A stretch of 64,000 bases of DNA from Mesonia sp. HuA40 (GTDB taxonomy: Bacteria > Bacteroidota > Bacteroidia > Flavobacteriales > Flavobacteriaceae), in NCBI RefSeq assembly GCF_008017835.1, contig NZ_VRLT01000029.1, positions 186,001-250,000 on the forward strand, written 5' to 3'. Below the pieces are notes generated by a model, which did no database searches, was not told where the DNA came from, and saw only the letters and a list, made by a program, of their open reading frames with translations. This document shows, one piece after another, positions 8,627 through 18,347 of the stretch; position 1 is the stretch's first letter, and every line of letters begins with the position of its first letter. The translations under genes were made by a program, and so were the position numbers.

Positions 8627-11600
8627 ACATGGCAGAAACTTGAGTTCCCGGCAAATAATACTTACCCAAATAAGAAGCGTTTAATTCAATTTCAAAAGTC
8701 TGGGTTTCCCCTGGTTTTAGATCAAAATAAATATATACCCTGTCGTCCCGAATATCACGGTAATTAGCAGCAGAACGATTAGTGCCAAAATTGGTAAAAC
8801 TGGTATTTATAATTTCCCATCCGCTAGGTAAAAACTGACTAAGCGCTACGTGATTTACCTTATCTATTCCTTGATTTTGTATACTTATTTTGGCTGTAAA
8901 GCTTGTACCTTGCTTAATTTTAGCTACCTCTATACTTTTATTGTTGGTGTTTAAAAACTGTACATCTAACTGTAGATTTTGTTTTTCTTCTAGCTCTTCG
9001 CCTATAGGTAAAATACCTTGTTGGTTTAAATTTATAAAGACGAGATTCTGTGCTTTATTGGTAATATTTATTTTTACGTGATTTTTATTTTCGGGTAAAG
9101 GAACAGCCACCATAGTTTTATTTGTGCTCAACTCTTTAGATTCGCCTTGTATTTCATAAACTATAGAAAAAGGCTCTGTAGCATTGGCAGCAGCCATTTT
9201 TGCAAGTGACAGTAAGGCATAAGCAGTTTCTTGCGTATTAAACCAACGATCTGAGGATAAGTCTTTGGCTATAGATTGTGCAAATTCCATTTGATGCTCT
9301 GTTTTTTCAAGTAGCACTAGCGTTTCTAAGGCCATTGCTTTATCTCTAAATTTTGATTGAAAGCTAGAGCTGATTTGGTTTTTACTAGTAAAATTGTCTT
9401 GAACAGGTTTCATTAAATCTTCGGCTACCGATTTTTTTCCAAGCACGGCATATGCCGCTGCCAATCGCCAAATCGCAGTATTACTCATTTCTTCAGACTC
9501 TCTAAGTCTATTCATCGCCGCCAGCTCTGCATTACCAGATAAAGCCAAAGCATAAAGTCGGTAGGCTTGATTTAAACTTGTGTTATAAGAGGTTAAACGG
9601 TTTTGCCATCTTCTGGCTTCCCGTCTTTGGTAATTCATCCAGTTATCTAGCAAACCTACTGGTATAGCATAACCTTGTCTTTTGGCTTCAATCATAAAAT
9701 GCCCTACATAGGTAGTTGCCCAATCGTGAGCCTCACTTTGTCCTGGCCAATAGGAGAAACCGCCGTTACTTAACTGGTAGTCTTTTAAACGGTTTAAAAC
9801 CCCTTGAACATTTCTTTTTAATTCTCCATTACGATGGGCAGGTAAGTCCACCAAATCACTTAAAAATAATTGCGGAAATGCACCCGAAGTAATTTGTTCT
9901 AAACATCCGTGAGGATAGTCAATTAAATAATCTAACCTGTTTTCTAAATTGATTGTAGGTAGGCTCGAAAACACCAACTGACTCGAGTTGCTTCCTGATT
10001 CGCCAAACGACTTATAGTCTAAACTTAATTCTCCCTTAGGTTGTAAGGTACTACTAGTTGATTTATAACTTACAGGATTAGGGTTAAAAATATCTATTTC
10101 GGTTTGGCTATAGGCCTTTTCGCCATGTCCTTGAGCAAAAACCTTTATTGCTTGAGGTTTTGAGGTATAATTACTTTTAAAAGTAAAATATACTATTTGC
10201 TCACCTGGTTTTTCAAAAGTTACTTTTTTACGGGTGGGTCCTATAGCTTGCAATGCTTCGTCAAGCTTTAGAGTTACTTCAACTTGTTTTATTTTGTTTT
10301 CCATTGCAAAAACAGTTACCGGTAAATTTATTTCTTCACCAGGGCTTAGCTTCCGCGGAAGCGAACTGAGTACCATTAATGGCTGGGCCACTCGAACCGA
10401 TTTTTCGTTCTTACCATAGGCTTCGGTTTTTGGATTTCCAGCTACCACCATAACCCGAACTGCCCCTACATAATTTGGCATATATAGCCGATGCTTTGCT
10501 TTTTGACCAGCTTTTAATTTAAATGGACCCAAATAAGAAACAACAGGTTTAAAACGATCTGCTTTTCGGTTTTTGGCACCCGCCGCCAATTCGCCACCAC
10601 CAATTTCATATACGTTATTAACGCTTCCACCATAAGCTCCAATTACTTGGTCATATACATCGTAGGTTTTTACTCCTAGAGCTTCACGAGCGTAAAATGC
10701 CTGATGAATATTTGGTGTTTTAAAGCCTGTTAAATCGAGCAAACCTTCGTCTATTACTGCCAAGGTATAGGTCATTTCTTTTTTGTCTTTTTCGCTTATG
10801 CGGATATCATATTGTTGCTCTGGCTTTAATTCTTTCGGCATTTCAATTACAGGATTTAATTGCGTCTTAGAATCTGTTATTTTTAAAGGTATTACCCCAT
10901 ACAACCGAATAGGGAGATCATTTTTGCTTTGTGCATGGGGTTGTAGCAAAGTGATGTGCGCATAAATATTTGGTGCCATTGCAGAAGTAATTGGTACTTC
11001 TAGCTGTGTTTTGCCTTTTTTTGTAGTCACCCAGTGTTGCGAAAGCACTCGGCTACCGTTCTCAAGACTTACCAATGCTCTACCTACCTTGCTTGACGGG
11101 AAACTAATACGTGCTTTTTCTCCCACTTCATAGCTTTCTTGATCTGATTTTAATAGAAGCATTTTCGCGGCATCCGCTGCGGCATTTGACCCTAGAGAGT
11201 AATAATCTTTAAAAAAGTAGCTTGTCACTCCTGTAGCATGACCAGAGATAGAATCAACTACTCTAATTAAATAACGACCAGCTTGGTTTTCGGGTACTTT
11301 TATAAAAAGGGTGCCTTTTCCATCAGAATCTGTAGTTATAGTTTTTTCTAAAAATGGAGAATGTACCTGGGTATTTTCGTAACGAGAAAGGTTTGATTTA
11401 CCTCTACTCCACCACCAGCGCCACTCTATTTTATATACGTATACCTTAAGTTTACGTGATGGGGCAACTTGTCCTTTGGCATTTAAACTAATTATATCAA
11501 AAGGAATTTGGGCATCGGTTTTGTGCGCACCAAAAGCCTTTGATTCAGGAGATTTAAGTCCGATGAAGTGTGTATACGGAGCCAATTTTTTAGTTTTCAC

Positions 11601-14114
11601 ATCTATAGAAAAATCTCCACCACCCTCATAAACTTTGGTTAAAAAATTTGCCTCCAGCATTCCAGGCGCATTTTTATTTAAGTTAATTTGTTCTTTAAAA
11701 TCAAGACGTCCATTATGGTCTATTTTATCTTTTATCCAAGGTTTAGTGATGCTTTCAAATTTGCGAACTGGATCTTGAAAAATATAAGATTTATATTGAG
11801 GAAATGGCACCGCCGCCGGACTGAGCTCTACTTCTATTTCTGCTTCCAAATTTTTGGCTATAGCGCCATGTAGCCAATTAGATTGTAATGAACCCACTAA
11901 TGGCTTATTGGTGCTTAAAACCTTTTCGTCAAAATCTAAATTTATCTTTAATCGATTCGGTTTTACGGTAGCCACTTTTAAAGTTTTTGAAAAACTTGCG
12001 CCACCTACTTTTATCTGCGCTTGCCAATTGCCTGTTACATCTTGTTCTTTGGTGGGTATAGGAAAATAATAAAAATTATTAATGGCTTGGGTGGGATGCG
12101 AAAACTCACTCTTATTTTTTTGCAAAACCAATTGGCCTCTTGCATCAAAAACCGATAATTGGACAGGATGTTTTTTAGGTAATGGATTTTCAATATCGTT
12201 TAAAACGAAGTTTAAATGTATAGTATCTCCAGGGCGATGTACGCCTCGCTCTGTATAGATAAAGCCTTTTAATCCGTCTTGAACTTCTTGACCACTTATA
12301 TCAAATTTACTAAGAGAAAGTGCGTTGCCACCGCTTAGCTTGGCGTAAGCATATTGTTTTCCTTTTTGTGCCACTACAAAAGCAGCTTGTTGTTTGGTTT
12401 TAAGCTTAACTTGCCCGTTTTTATTGGTGTAGGCTTGACTAAGTAATTGTTTTTGATAATTGTATAAACTCACCTTACTTTTACTTTCGGGTTGCGTATT
12501 AAGCAAATTATTTGTCGATATGTGGTAGGTATTATCTGTACCTTCTTTAACTATTAAACCCAAGTCTGAACCTAAAATATTAATGGTAGCAAAACGATCA
12601 TCTTCATAATAAGAAAGGCTACAAGGGTTATCTCTTTCTCTCCAGTTATAGGGTGTTTTTCGCCAATTGTAAAGTTCATTGTTCCAATATTGTTCTTCTC
12701 TGTAATTTTCTTCGGGATAGCTAACTTCTGCTTGCAAGATGGGCTGTTGGTTTTCTTGTTCACCACAATCATAATTGCTGTATTCTTTTCTAAAACTTAT
12801 CTCTACGCTATAAAGTGCACCCGGATCTGATTTAAAAAAATCAGATAAATTTAGCGCATGGGCTTTCCAGTTTTTTAAGCCAAATGCAGTCTTGTTATCA
12901 AAAACTATAGTTTTTTGCGCTATTTTTCGCCCCACACGCTTTAAATTGTAGTTAGCCCCTAAAGAAGCATCTTGTAAATGATCGAGGATGTTGTTTTTAT
13001 AAATTTTGATTACACGAACATCGACCGCGCGTAAATTTACCGTTTCAAAATAAATAGGTGATTTGGCTGAAGCGGGTAAAATGTTCCCTTTAGAAATTAG
13101 ACGTACAGTTGGTTTGAGCTCTTCAAACGAAATATTATTGGTATAGGTGTTTTTAAGTTTGAAACCGGCTGAATTTTTTATACCGGCAAACACTTCTAAT
13201 AAAACTTCGCCAGCAGGTCGTACATTGGGATAGATGTATAATACATTACCTTCTACTTCAAATTTTAAGTTACTGTTCTCTGCCAACTTAATTAAGCCTT
13301 GAAAATTTTGGTTAGGATCAAGTGCATCTGAAAAATTCAGGCTTAATGCAGCTTCGGCTCCAGAATGGGTTTGTATATCTACAATTTTAAAATTATCTTT
13401 TCCAGGAATTAAGTATTCATCTTTTCCGCTATAGTCTGCTTGTATCGGAGTACCATCATAAGTAATTGTAAGTTGAGAGTCTTCTATATATCGGGTGATA
13501 TTATCAATTTTAAAACGGAAATACTGACTGCTTTCTAAATTCTCTTCCCAAATTATGGGGAGCTCTTGATCTTTTTGTTTTACTTTAAGAATTTTCTTGA
13601 CTTGATTAAGCTCGGCAACATCAGCAGTTTCTATTTGACCCGTTAAATATTGCTTAGAGTCGTTATAAGATTGTAGGTTACCTAAATTAAGTTTGTAATT
13701 CTGCTCCAGAGTTTTAAAACTAAAAGTATAGCTTTTAAGTTCATTCGAAATATCCTTATAAATTAGATCTAAGGGTATAGTTACAAAATAGGTAGTATTC
13801 GCTTTTAATTTTTCTTGAGGTTTAAAAATTAGTTTTTTTCCATTTTCAAGATATAGTTTCCCTTTCACGGCAGGAGAAATTTCTAGATATTTTTCTGCTA
13901 CCTCCTGGTTAAGCTCAACTTCGGGCCAAGGCTTATTAAAGCTAATTAGAATGGGTTCGTTTATAGAGGTTTTTCCGTAAGTATGCGTACTGATGTAAGC
14001 CTTATAATTAAATAAGCTATCTACTTCTTGATCTTCTTTTTTGCTGTTACAGCTTAATAATATTAGGGTAAAAAAGAAAAAAAAATTAAAACCAAAGCGC
14101 ATACTAAATCTCAT
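8571..14114 (-). CDS. Bacterial alpha-2-macroglobulin lipoprotein with thioester motif
   Basis: Very large envelope lipoprotein (1847 residues; YfhM of E. coli is about 1650) that traps attacking proteases. The signal peptide ends in lipobox ILLSC (Cys22), with a second Met at residue 5 as an alternative start. The middle is a series of beta-sandwich macroglobulin domains. The thioester domain carries the intact motif YPHGCLEQ with the reactive Cys at residue 1404 and its Gln three positions later. An alpha-helical toroid follows (about 1400-1640), then a C-terminal receptor-like beta domain. It is the first gene of a two-gene unit with pbpC and has its own promoter (14189-14218). No frameshift or missing key residue is seen. 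Confidence 0.95.
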   Translation of the reverse strand: MRFSMRFGFNFFFFFTLILLSCNSKKEDQEVDSLFNYKAYISTHTYGKTSINEPILISFNKPWPEVELNQEVAEKYLEISPAVKGKLYLENGKKLIFKPQEKLKANTTYFVTIPLDLIYKDISNELKSYTFSFKTLEQNYKLNLGNLQSYNDSKQYLTGQIETADVAELNQVKKILKVKQKDQELPIIWEENLESSQYFRFKIDNITRYIEDSQLTITYDGTPIQADYSGKDEYLIPGKDNFKIVDIQTHSGAEAALSLNFSDALDPNQNFQGLIKLAENSNLKFEVEGNVLYIYPNVRPAGEVLLEVFAGIKNSAGFKLKNTYTNNISFEELKPTVRLISKGNILPASAKSPIYFETVNLRAVDVRVIKIYKNNILDHLQDASLGANYNLKRVGRKIAQKTIVFDNKTAFGLKNWKAHALNLSDFFKSDPGALYSVEISFRKEYSNYDCGEQENQQPILQAEVSYPEENYREEQYWNNELYNWRKTPYNWRERDNPCSLSYYEDDRFATINILGSDLGLIVKEGTDNTYHISTNNLLNTQPESKSKVSLYNYQKQLLSQAYTNKNGQVKLKTKQQAAFVVAQKGKQYAYAKLSGGNALSLSKFDISGQEVQDGLKGFIYTERGVHRPGDTIHLNFVLNDIENPLPKKHPVQLSVFDARGQLVLQKNKSEFSHPTQAINNFYYFPIPTKEQDVTGNWQAQIKVGGASFSKTLKVATVKPNRLKINLDFDEKVLSTNKPLVGSLQSNWLHGAIAKNLEAEIEVELSPAAVPFPQYKSYIFQDPVRKFESITKPWIKDKIDHNGRLDFKEQINLNKNAPGMLEANFLTKVYEGGGDFSIDVKTKKLAPYTHFIGLKSPESKAFGAHKTDAQIPFDIISLNAKGQVAPSRKLKVYVYKIEWRWWWSRGKSNLSRYENTQVHSPFLEKTITTDSDGKGTLFIKVPENQAGRYLIRVVDSISGHATGVTSYFFKDYYSLGSNAAADAAKMLLLKSDQESYEVGEKARISFPSSKVGRALVSLENGSRVLSQHWVTTKKGKTQLEVPITSAMAPNIYAHITLLQPHAQSKNDLPIRLYGVIPLKITDSKTQLNPVIEMPKELKPEQQYDIRISEKDKKEMTYTLAVIDEGLLDLTGFKTPNIHQAFYAREALGVKTYDVYDQVIGAYGGSVNNVYEIGGGELAAGAKNRKADRFKPVVSYLGPFKLKAGQKAKHRLYMPNYVGAVRVMVVAGNPKTEAYGKNEKSVRVAQPLMVLSSLPRKLSPGEEINLPVTVFAMENKIKQVEVTLKLDEALQAIGPTRKKVTFEKPGEQIVYFTFKSNYTSKPQAIKVFAQGHGEKAYSQTEIDIFNPNPVSYKSTSSTLQPKGELSLDYKSFGESGSNSSQLVFSSLPTINLENRLDYLIDYPHGCLEQITSGAFPQLFLSDLVDLPAHRNGELKRNVQGVLNRLKDYQLSNGGFSYWPGQSEAHDWATTYVGHFMIEAKRQGYAIPVGLLDNWMNYQRREARRWQNRLTSYNTSLNQAYRLYALALSGNAELAAMNRLRESEEMSNTAIWRLAAAYAVLGKKSVAEDLMKPVQDNFTSKNQISSSFQSKFRDKAMALETLVLLEKTEHQMEFAQSIAKDLSSDRWFNTQETAYALLSLAKMAAANATEPFSIVYEIQGESKELSTNKTMVAVPLPENKNHVKINITNKAQNLVFINLNQQGILPIGEELEEKQNLQLDVQFLNTNNKSIEVAKIKQGTSFTAKISIQNQGIDKVNHVALSQFLPSGWEIINTSFTNFGTNRSAANYRDIRDDRVYIYFDLKPGETQTFEIELNASYLGKYYLPGTQVSAMYDGNYFARNKGKWIEVIR

Positions 14115-14188
14115 AATAGAATAGGTTTATGTTTTAGCCAGATTAAAAAAATTGGCCCATTTTAAAATTAAGAAATGATGAATTATGC

Positions 14189-14218
14189 CAAAGATAGACA
14201 AAGCTTAATTGAAAACAA
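14189..14218 (-). promoter_or_regulatory. Promoter of the macroglobulin-pbpC operon
   Basis: On the minus strand TTG (14218-14216) and TATCTTTG (14196-14189) are separated by 19 bp, an ideal Bacteroidota -33/-7 pair. The start codon lies about 75 nt downstream of the box. It sits inside the 260-bp gap behind the accC terminator. Confidence 0.7.
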
Positions 14219-14325
14219 TTTAAAACTTTTTTATTTTCTTGTGGCAAACGATAATTGATTGATCTCAAATATTTTGAGAGTTATCTATTGCATTAATACC
14301 CGAATCAAAAAGGCTTATAAAAGAA

Positions 14326-14357
14326 AAAAGCCTTTTATACGCTGGTAAAAGGCTTTT
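14326..14357 (-). terminator. Rho-independent terminator after accC
   Basis: Arms AAAAGCCTTTTA (14326-14337) and TAAAAGGCTTTT (14346-14357) are perfect complements around an 8-nt loop. On the minus strand the hairpin is followed by a T-rich tail (TTTTTTCTTTTAT). It lies 19 nt beyond the accC stop. A further AAGGCTT at 14310-14316 could pair with the same central segment as an alternative fold. Confidence 0.85.
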
Positions 14358-14375
14358 ATTATAATAAAAATCAAT

Positions 14376-15731
14376 TTAGTGATCTTGATATTTTTCATCC
14401 ATCTCAAAATCTTCCATAAATTTGGTGGTATAGTTTCCATCAAGGTAATCGGGATGATCCATTAATTGCCTATGGAAAGGAATCGTTGTTTTAACACCTT
14501 CAATAACAAATTCATCTAATGCGCGTTTCATCTTATGGATAGCTTCTTCTCTTGTTTGAGCCGTAGTAATTAACTTGGCGATCATTGAGTCATAATTTGG
14601 AGGGATAGAATATCCGCTATAAACATGCGTATCTATGCGCACACCGTGCCCTCCAGGAGCGTGTAAATTGGTTATTTTACCTGGTGAAGGTCTAAAGTCA
14701 TTATACGGGTCTTCGGCATTGATACGGCATTCTATTGAATGTAATTTAGGAAAATAATTTTTTCCTGATATTTCTACGCCAGCGGCAACCAAAATCTGCT
14801 CTCGTATCAAATCGTAATCAATAACCTGTTCTGTAATTGGGTGTTCTACTTGGATACGCGTATTCATTTCCATAAAGTAGAAATTTCTGTGCTTATCAAC
14901 TAAAAATTCCACTGTACCAGCCCCTTCATACTTAATATATTCGGCAGCTTTAACCGCTGCTTCTCCCATTTTTTCGCGCAATTCATCGGTCATAAAAGGA
15001 GAAGGAGTTTCTTCGGTAAGTTTTTGATGTCTTCTTTGCACAGAACAGTCTCTTTCAGAGAGATGGCAAGCTTTACCTTTGCTATCACCAACTACTTGTA
15101 TTTCGATATGTCTAGGCTCTTCGATAAGCTTTTCCATATACATTCCGTTGTTACCAAAAGCCGCACCAGCTTCTTGTCTTGCAGAATCCCAAGCAGCCTC
15201 AAGTTCTTCTTCTTTCCAAACGGCGCGCATTCCTTTTCCGCCTCCTCCTGCTGTTGCCTTAAGCATAACAGGGAATCCCATTTTTTTTGCTGTATTCAGG
15301 CAATCTTTATAATCTTTTAATAGGCCATCGGAACCTGGGATACAAGGCACTCCAGCGGCCATCATAGTAGCTCTAGCCGAAGCTTTATCGCCCATTCGAT
15401 CAATCATTTCTGGTGATGCACCAATAAATTTAATACCGTGCTCATCACAGATTTTGGAAAATTTTGCATTTTCTGCTAAAAAACCATATCCTGGATGAAT
15501 TGCATCTGCATTGGTAATCTCTGCCGCCGAAATAATATTGGGTATTTTTAAATAAGACTCGTTACTTGGAGCTGGACCAATACATACGGCTTCGTCTGCA
15601 AATCGCACATGAAGGCTTTCTGCATCAGCTTTTGAATATACCGCAACAGTTTTGATTCCCATTTCACGGCAGGTTCTAATTACACGTAGTGCAATTTCAC
15701 CTCTATTGGCAATTAATATTTTTTTAAACAT
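14376..15731 (-). CDS. accC: Acetyl-CoA carboxylase biotin carboxylase subunit
   Basis: Cytosolic enzyme of 451 residues that carboxylates the biotin on BCCP with ATP and bicarbonate, the first half-step of acetyl-CoA carboxylase. Visible parts: the N-terminal biotin-carboxylase fold ([17 protein letters not shown]), an ATP-grasp domain with the Gly-rich loop GGGGKGMR (about 163-170), the conserved [13 protein letters not shown] stretch, the catalytic [10 protein letters not shown] segment (about 289-298), and the C-terminal domain. Length matches E. coli AccC (449). It lies 47 bp behind accB and ends the fabH-accB-accC unit at a clear terminator. A biotin carboxylase of propionyl-CoA carboxylase is less likely, given the stand-alone size and the fabH/accB neighbours. 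Confidence 0.96.
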   Translation of the reverse strand: MFKKILIANRGEIALRVIRTCREMGIKTVAVYSKADAESLHVRFADEAVCIGPAPSNESYLKIPNIISAAEITNADAIHPGYGFLAENAKFSKICDEHGIKFIGASPEMIDRMGDKASARATMMAAGVPCIPGSDGLLKDYKDCLNTAKKMGFPVMLKATAGGGGKGMRAVWKEEELEAAWDSARQEAGAAFGNNGMYMEKLIEEPRHIEIQVVGDSKGKACHLSERDCSVQRRHQKLTEETPSPFMTDELREKMGEAAVKAAEYIKYEGAGTVEFLVDKHRNFYFMEMNTRIQVEHPITEQVIDYDLIREQILVAAGVEISGKNYFPKLHSIECRINAEDPYNDFRPSPGKITNLHAPGGHGVRIDTHVYSGYSIPPNYDSMIAKLITTAQTREEAIHKMKRALDEFVIEGVKTTIPFHRQLMDHPDYLDGNYTTKFMEDFEMDEKYQDH

Positions 15732-15778
15732 ACTGTTTATATTTTTTTGGACACGAAAGACTTTTTATTCTAAATAGA

Positions 15779-16285
15779 TTAAGATGGGTCTACTAAGAAT
15801 AATGGCTGGTCAAATTCTACTGGAGATGAATCGTCTACCAATACTTTTACGATTTTCCCAGATACTTCGCTTTCAATCTCATTAAATAGTTTCATTGCTT
15901 CAATAATGCAAAGTACGTCTCCCTCTTTAATACTATCTCCTACTTCTACAAAAGTAGGTTTGTCTGGTGAAGGCTTGCGGTAAAAAGTTCCTATAATTGT
16001 AGATTTTACCGTAATGTATTTTGAGTCATCTTCATTTGAAGCAGTTTCTTGTTGCTCTGGTGTAGCTGTAGTTTCGGCTGGTGTAGCAGGTGCTTGAGCT
16101 TGCATTTGAGGCATTTGCATCTGTGGCATTCCTTGCATAGGTACTTGCTGTACGATGGTAGTCTCTTTATCATCGCCAGATGAAGTTTTAATGGTAATTT
16201 TCACATCATCGGTTTCTAATTTTACCTCGCTAGCACCAGATTTGGCTACAAATTTTATTAGGTTTTGAATTTCTTTTAATTCCAT
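15779..16285 (-). CDS. accB: Acetyl-CoA carboxylase biotin carboxyl carrier protein
   Basis: Carrier subunit of 168 residues. The N-terminal part (1-45) is followed by a flexible linker rich in Gln, Met, Pro and Ala (about 46-85; 'MPQMQMPQMQAQAPATPA'). The C-terminal biotinyl domain (about 90-168) carries the biotin-attachment site EAMKLFNE with Lys132. The thumb-containing AccB subtype is consistent with KPSPDKPTFVEVGD. It is co-transcribed between fabH (27 bp away) and accC. The Met/Gln-rich linker is longer than needed but ordinary for Bacteroidota. Confidence 0.96.
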   Translation of the reverse strand: MELKEIQNLIKFVAKSGASEVKLETDDVKITIKTSSGDDKETTIVQQVPMQGMPQMQMPQMQAQAPATPAETTATPEQQETASNEDDSKYITVKSTIIGTFYRKPSPDKPTFVEVGDSIKEGDVLCIIEAMKLFNEIESEVSGKIVKVLVDDSSPVEFDQPLFLVDPS

Positions 16286-16312
16286 AATATTGTGGTATTA
16301 ATCGTTGTGATT

Positions 16313-17308
16313 TTAAGAATTATAGGCCCATTTTAAATAAATCGAACCCCAAGTAAAGCCCCCGCCAAAAGAGGCGAAAACTAGGTTATCTCCTTTTTTA
16401 AGTTGTTTTTCGTAGTCACTTAGCAACAACGGTAGGGTAGCCGAAGTGGTATTACCGTAACGTTGTATATTCATTAGTACTTTGTCATCCTTTAGTCCCA
16501 TGCGTTTTGCAGTGGCATCGATTATTCTCTTATTGGCTTGGTGCGCCACCAACCAGTCGACATCTTTTTCTTCAAGTTGATTGCGCTTCATTATTTTCTC
16601 GCTTACATCTGCCATATTGGAAACCGCAAACTTAAATACGGTTTTACCGTCTTGATGAACATAATGTAATTTATTTTTCACTGTTTTTTCAGAGGCGGGT
16701 AGTAAAGATCCTCCTGCTTCTATTTTCAGAAAATTTCTTCCTACGCCATCACTACGCAAATATTCATCTTGTAAACCTAAACCTTCTTCATTAGGTTCAA
16801 AGAGAACAGCGCCTCCACCATCACCAAAAATGATGCAAGTGGCCCGGTCTTCATAGTTGATGATAGAAGACATTTTGTCTGCACCAATTAGTAAGACTTT
16901 TTTGTATCTGCCAGACTCAATATAACTTGCAGCGGTAGACATACCATAGAGAAAGCTAGAACAGGCAGCCTGTAAATCAAAAGAAAATGCATTTGTGGCA
17001 CCAATTTCACTCGCGGTAAAAGCCGCTGTTGAAGCCACAGGCATATCGGGTGTAGCCGTTGCAAAAAGTACCAAATCAATTTCTTTAGGGTCAAGATTGG
17101 CTTTTTTAATTAAGTTTTGGGCTGCTTTTATACCTAAATAAGAGGTGCCTTTTTGGGCATCTTTTAATATTCTACGCTCCTTTATTCCTGTTCTTGTAGT
17201 AATCCATTCATCATTGGTATCTACCATCTCTTCTAACATTTTGTTAGATAACACATGCTCAGGAACAAAGGATCCTACAGCGGTTATAGCCGCTTTGATT
17301 GTATTCAT
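16313..17308 (-). CDS. fabH: 3-oxoacyl-ACP synthase III (KAS III)
   Basis: Condenses acetyl-CoA (or branched acyl-CoA primers) with malonyl-ACP to start fatty-acid synthesis. The 331-residue thiolase fold shows the complete triad: Cys116 in LQAACSSFLYG, His256 in VAHQANKR and Asn286 in YGNTTS. Start at ATG 17308 is supported by a possible -7 box 20 nt upstream and a terminator for the preceding unit at 17480-17507. It is first gene of fabH-accB-accC. Flavobacteria make mostly iso-branched fatty acids, so a branched-primer preference is plausible, but that is inference. Confidence 0.96.
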   Translation of the reverse strand: MNTIKAAITAVGSFVPEHVLSNKMLEEMVDTNDEWITTRTGIKERRILKDAQKGTSYLGIKAAQNLIKKANLDPKEIDLVLFATATPDMPVASTAAFTASEIGATNAFSFDLQAACSSFLYGMSTAASYIESGRYKKVLLIGADKMSSIINYEDRATCIIFGDGGGAVLFEPNEEGLGLQDEYLRSDGVGRNFLKIEAGGSLLPASEKTVKNKLHYVHQDGKTVFKFAVSNMADVSEKIMKRNQLEEKDVDWLVAHQANKRIIDATAKRMGLKDDKVLMNIQRYGNTTSATLPLLLSDYEKQLKKGDNLVFASFGGGFTWGSIYLKWAYNS

Positions 17309-17327
17309 ACAATTGAAATTATTTCAG

Positions 17328-17335
17328 CAAAATTA
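17328..17335 (-). promoter_or_regulatory. Possible -7 box of fabH
   Basis: Minus strand TAATTTTG matches TAnnTTTG, 20 nt ahead of the fabH ATG. No convincing TTG is seen 17-20 bp upstream, so support is only the one box plus position behind a terminator. Confidence 0.4.
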
Positions 17336-17479
17336 CCGCTAAATTATTTTAAAACTTGATATTGAGTAAATTTATAAAATTTAGCAGATGCAAATTAAGG
17401 TGTTTTTGTCAATTTATCAACTTATATAGAAAAACTATTATGCGCTCATAGTATTCTAGAAATAAGATAAAACAAAAAA

Positions 17480-17507
17480 ACTCTCGCACAGCTGCACTGC
17501 GGAGAGT
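17480..17507 (-). terminator. Rho-independent terminator after rpmF
   Basis: On the minus strand ACTCTC, a bulged C and GCA pair with TGC and GAGAGT (9 bp in total), with a 9-nt loop. A run of seven Ts (17473-17479) follows. It separates the pdxA/YceD/rpmF genes from fabH. Confidence 0.75.
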
Positions 17508-17531
17508 CTTATAAAAAAAATTTAATGCTTA

Positions 17532-17729
17532 TTAAGCCTCAACTTCTTCTGTATTGTCAATAAGTACTTGACCTCTATAATAGAGTTTTCCTTCGTGCCA
17601 ATGTGCTCTGTGATAAAGATGAGCTTCTCCCGTAGTAGGGTCTGTAGCAATTTGTGGAGCTTTTGCTTTATAATGCGTTCTCCTTTTATCTCTTCTAGTC
17701 TTAGATATTTTTCTCTTAGGATGTGCCAT
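17532..17729 (-). CDS. rpmF: 50S ribosomal protein L32
   Basis: Ribosomal protein of 65 residues. The N-terminus [17 protein letters not shown] is diagnostic, as is the following 'THYKAKAP' and the short His-rich middle ([17 protein letters not shown]). The CxxC zinc pair found in some L32 proteins is absent, so this is the Cys-minus form. It lies 7 bp behind the YceD-like gene. This neighbour pair and the linkage to fatty-acid genes are widely conserved in bacteria. Confidence 0.97.
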   Translation of the reverse strand: MAHPKRKISKTRRDKRRTHYKAKAPQIATDPTTGEAHLYHRAHWHEGKLYYRGQVLIDNTEEVEA

Positions 17730-17736
17730 AACTAAG

Positions 17737-18276
17737 TTATTTATTGTCGTTTAACAGGTTTTTTAATTTATTCCAGCGAGGGTCTACCTCATTATTTTTA
17801 TTTACTTCCTTTTGTACAGGTTGCAATTCTTCTAATTTATCTAATATTTCTGAATCTAATGTACCGTCTTCAATGCCTGGGTGTAATCGCTTGTAGGGTA
17901 AAGCCAAAACTATAGCTTCATAGATGTACTGGTGCACTTCAATTTCATAGGCACCATGCGGAAGAATTAATAATTCTTCGTTCTCATCGTTGTACTCTTC
18001 ACCAAATTTTACCACCAAATGCAATTGATGTTCAACAGGTTGATCGTAGGCTTCATTACTAACATCGCAATTAAGATTTACAGTACCCTCAATACTAAAG
18101 TGTAGCTCTAGCATATTGGCTTTTTTTTCTAAAAGTAAATCTACCGAAACCTTTACGGTATTAAAATCATCATATTCAAAGAACTCAAAGAAATGATTAT
18201 CTATTTGATAATCAAAATGATGTTTGCCAACCTTCAATCCTACAAAAGGAATGATATATTCTTTTAGCTTTTTCAT
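17737..18276 (-). CDS. YceD family protein (DUF177)
   Basis: Cytosolic acidic protein of 179 residues, found next to rpmF in most bacteria and linked with 23S rRNA / L32 biogenesis in other organisms. Seen: a DUF177-like beta-rich core ([34 protein letters not shown]), then an acidic patch '[22 protein letters not shown]', then a C-terminal '[11 protein letters not shown]' that is typical of the family end. No signal peptide or membrane segment is present. It has its own promoter between pdxA and its ATG, and precedes rpmF by 7 bp. Confidence 0.88.
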   Translation of the reverse strand: MKKLKEYIIPFVGLKVGKHHFDYQIDNHFFEFFEYDDFNTVKVSVDLLLEKKANMLELHFSIEGTVNLNCDVSNEAYDQPVEHQLHLVVKFGEEYNDENEELLILPHGAYEIEVHQYIYEAIVLALPYKRLHPGIEDGTLDSEILDKLEELQPVQKEVNKNNEVDPRWNKLKNLLNDNK

Positions 18277-18298
18277 TACATCATCGATTTCAAGCGTG

Positions 18299-18326
18299 CA
18301 AATATAAAAAAATAAATTCGATACAA
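18299..18326 (-). promoter_or_regulatory. Promoter of the YceD-rpmF unit
   Basis: Minus strand TTG (18326-18324), 17-bp spacer, TATATTTG (18306-18299), placed 22 nt before the ATG. A complete -33/-7 pair in the 71-bp gap behind pdxA. Confidence 0.65.
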
Positions 18327-18347
18327 GTATTTATTAACAAGAAATGT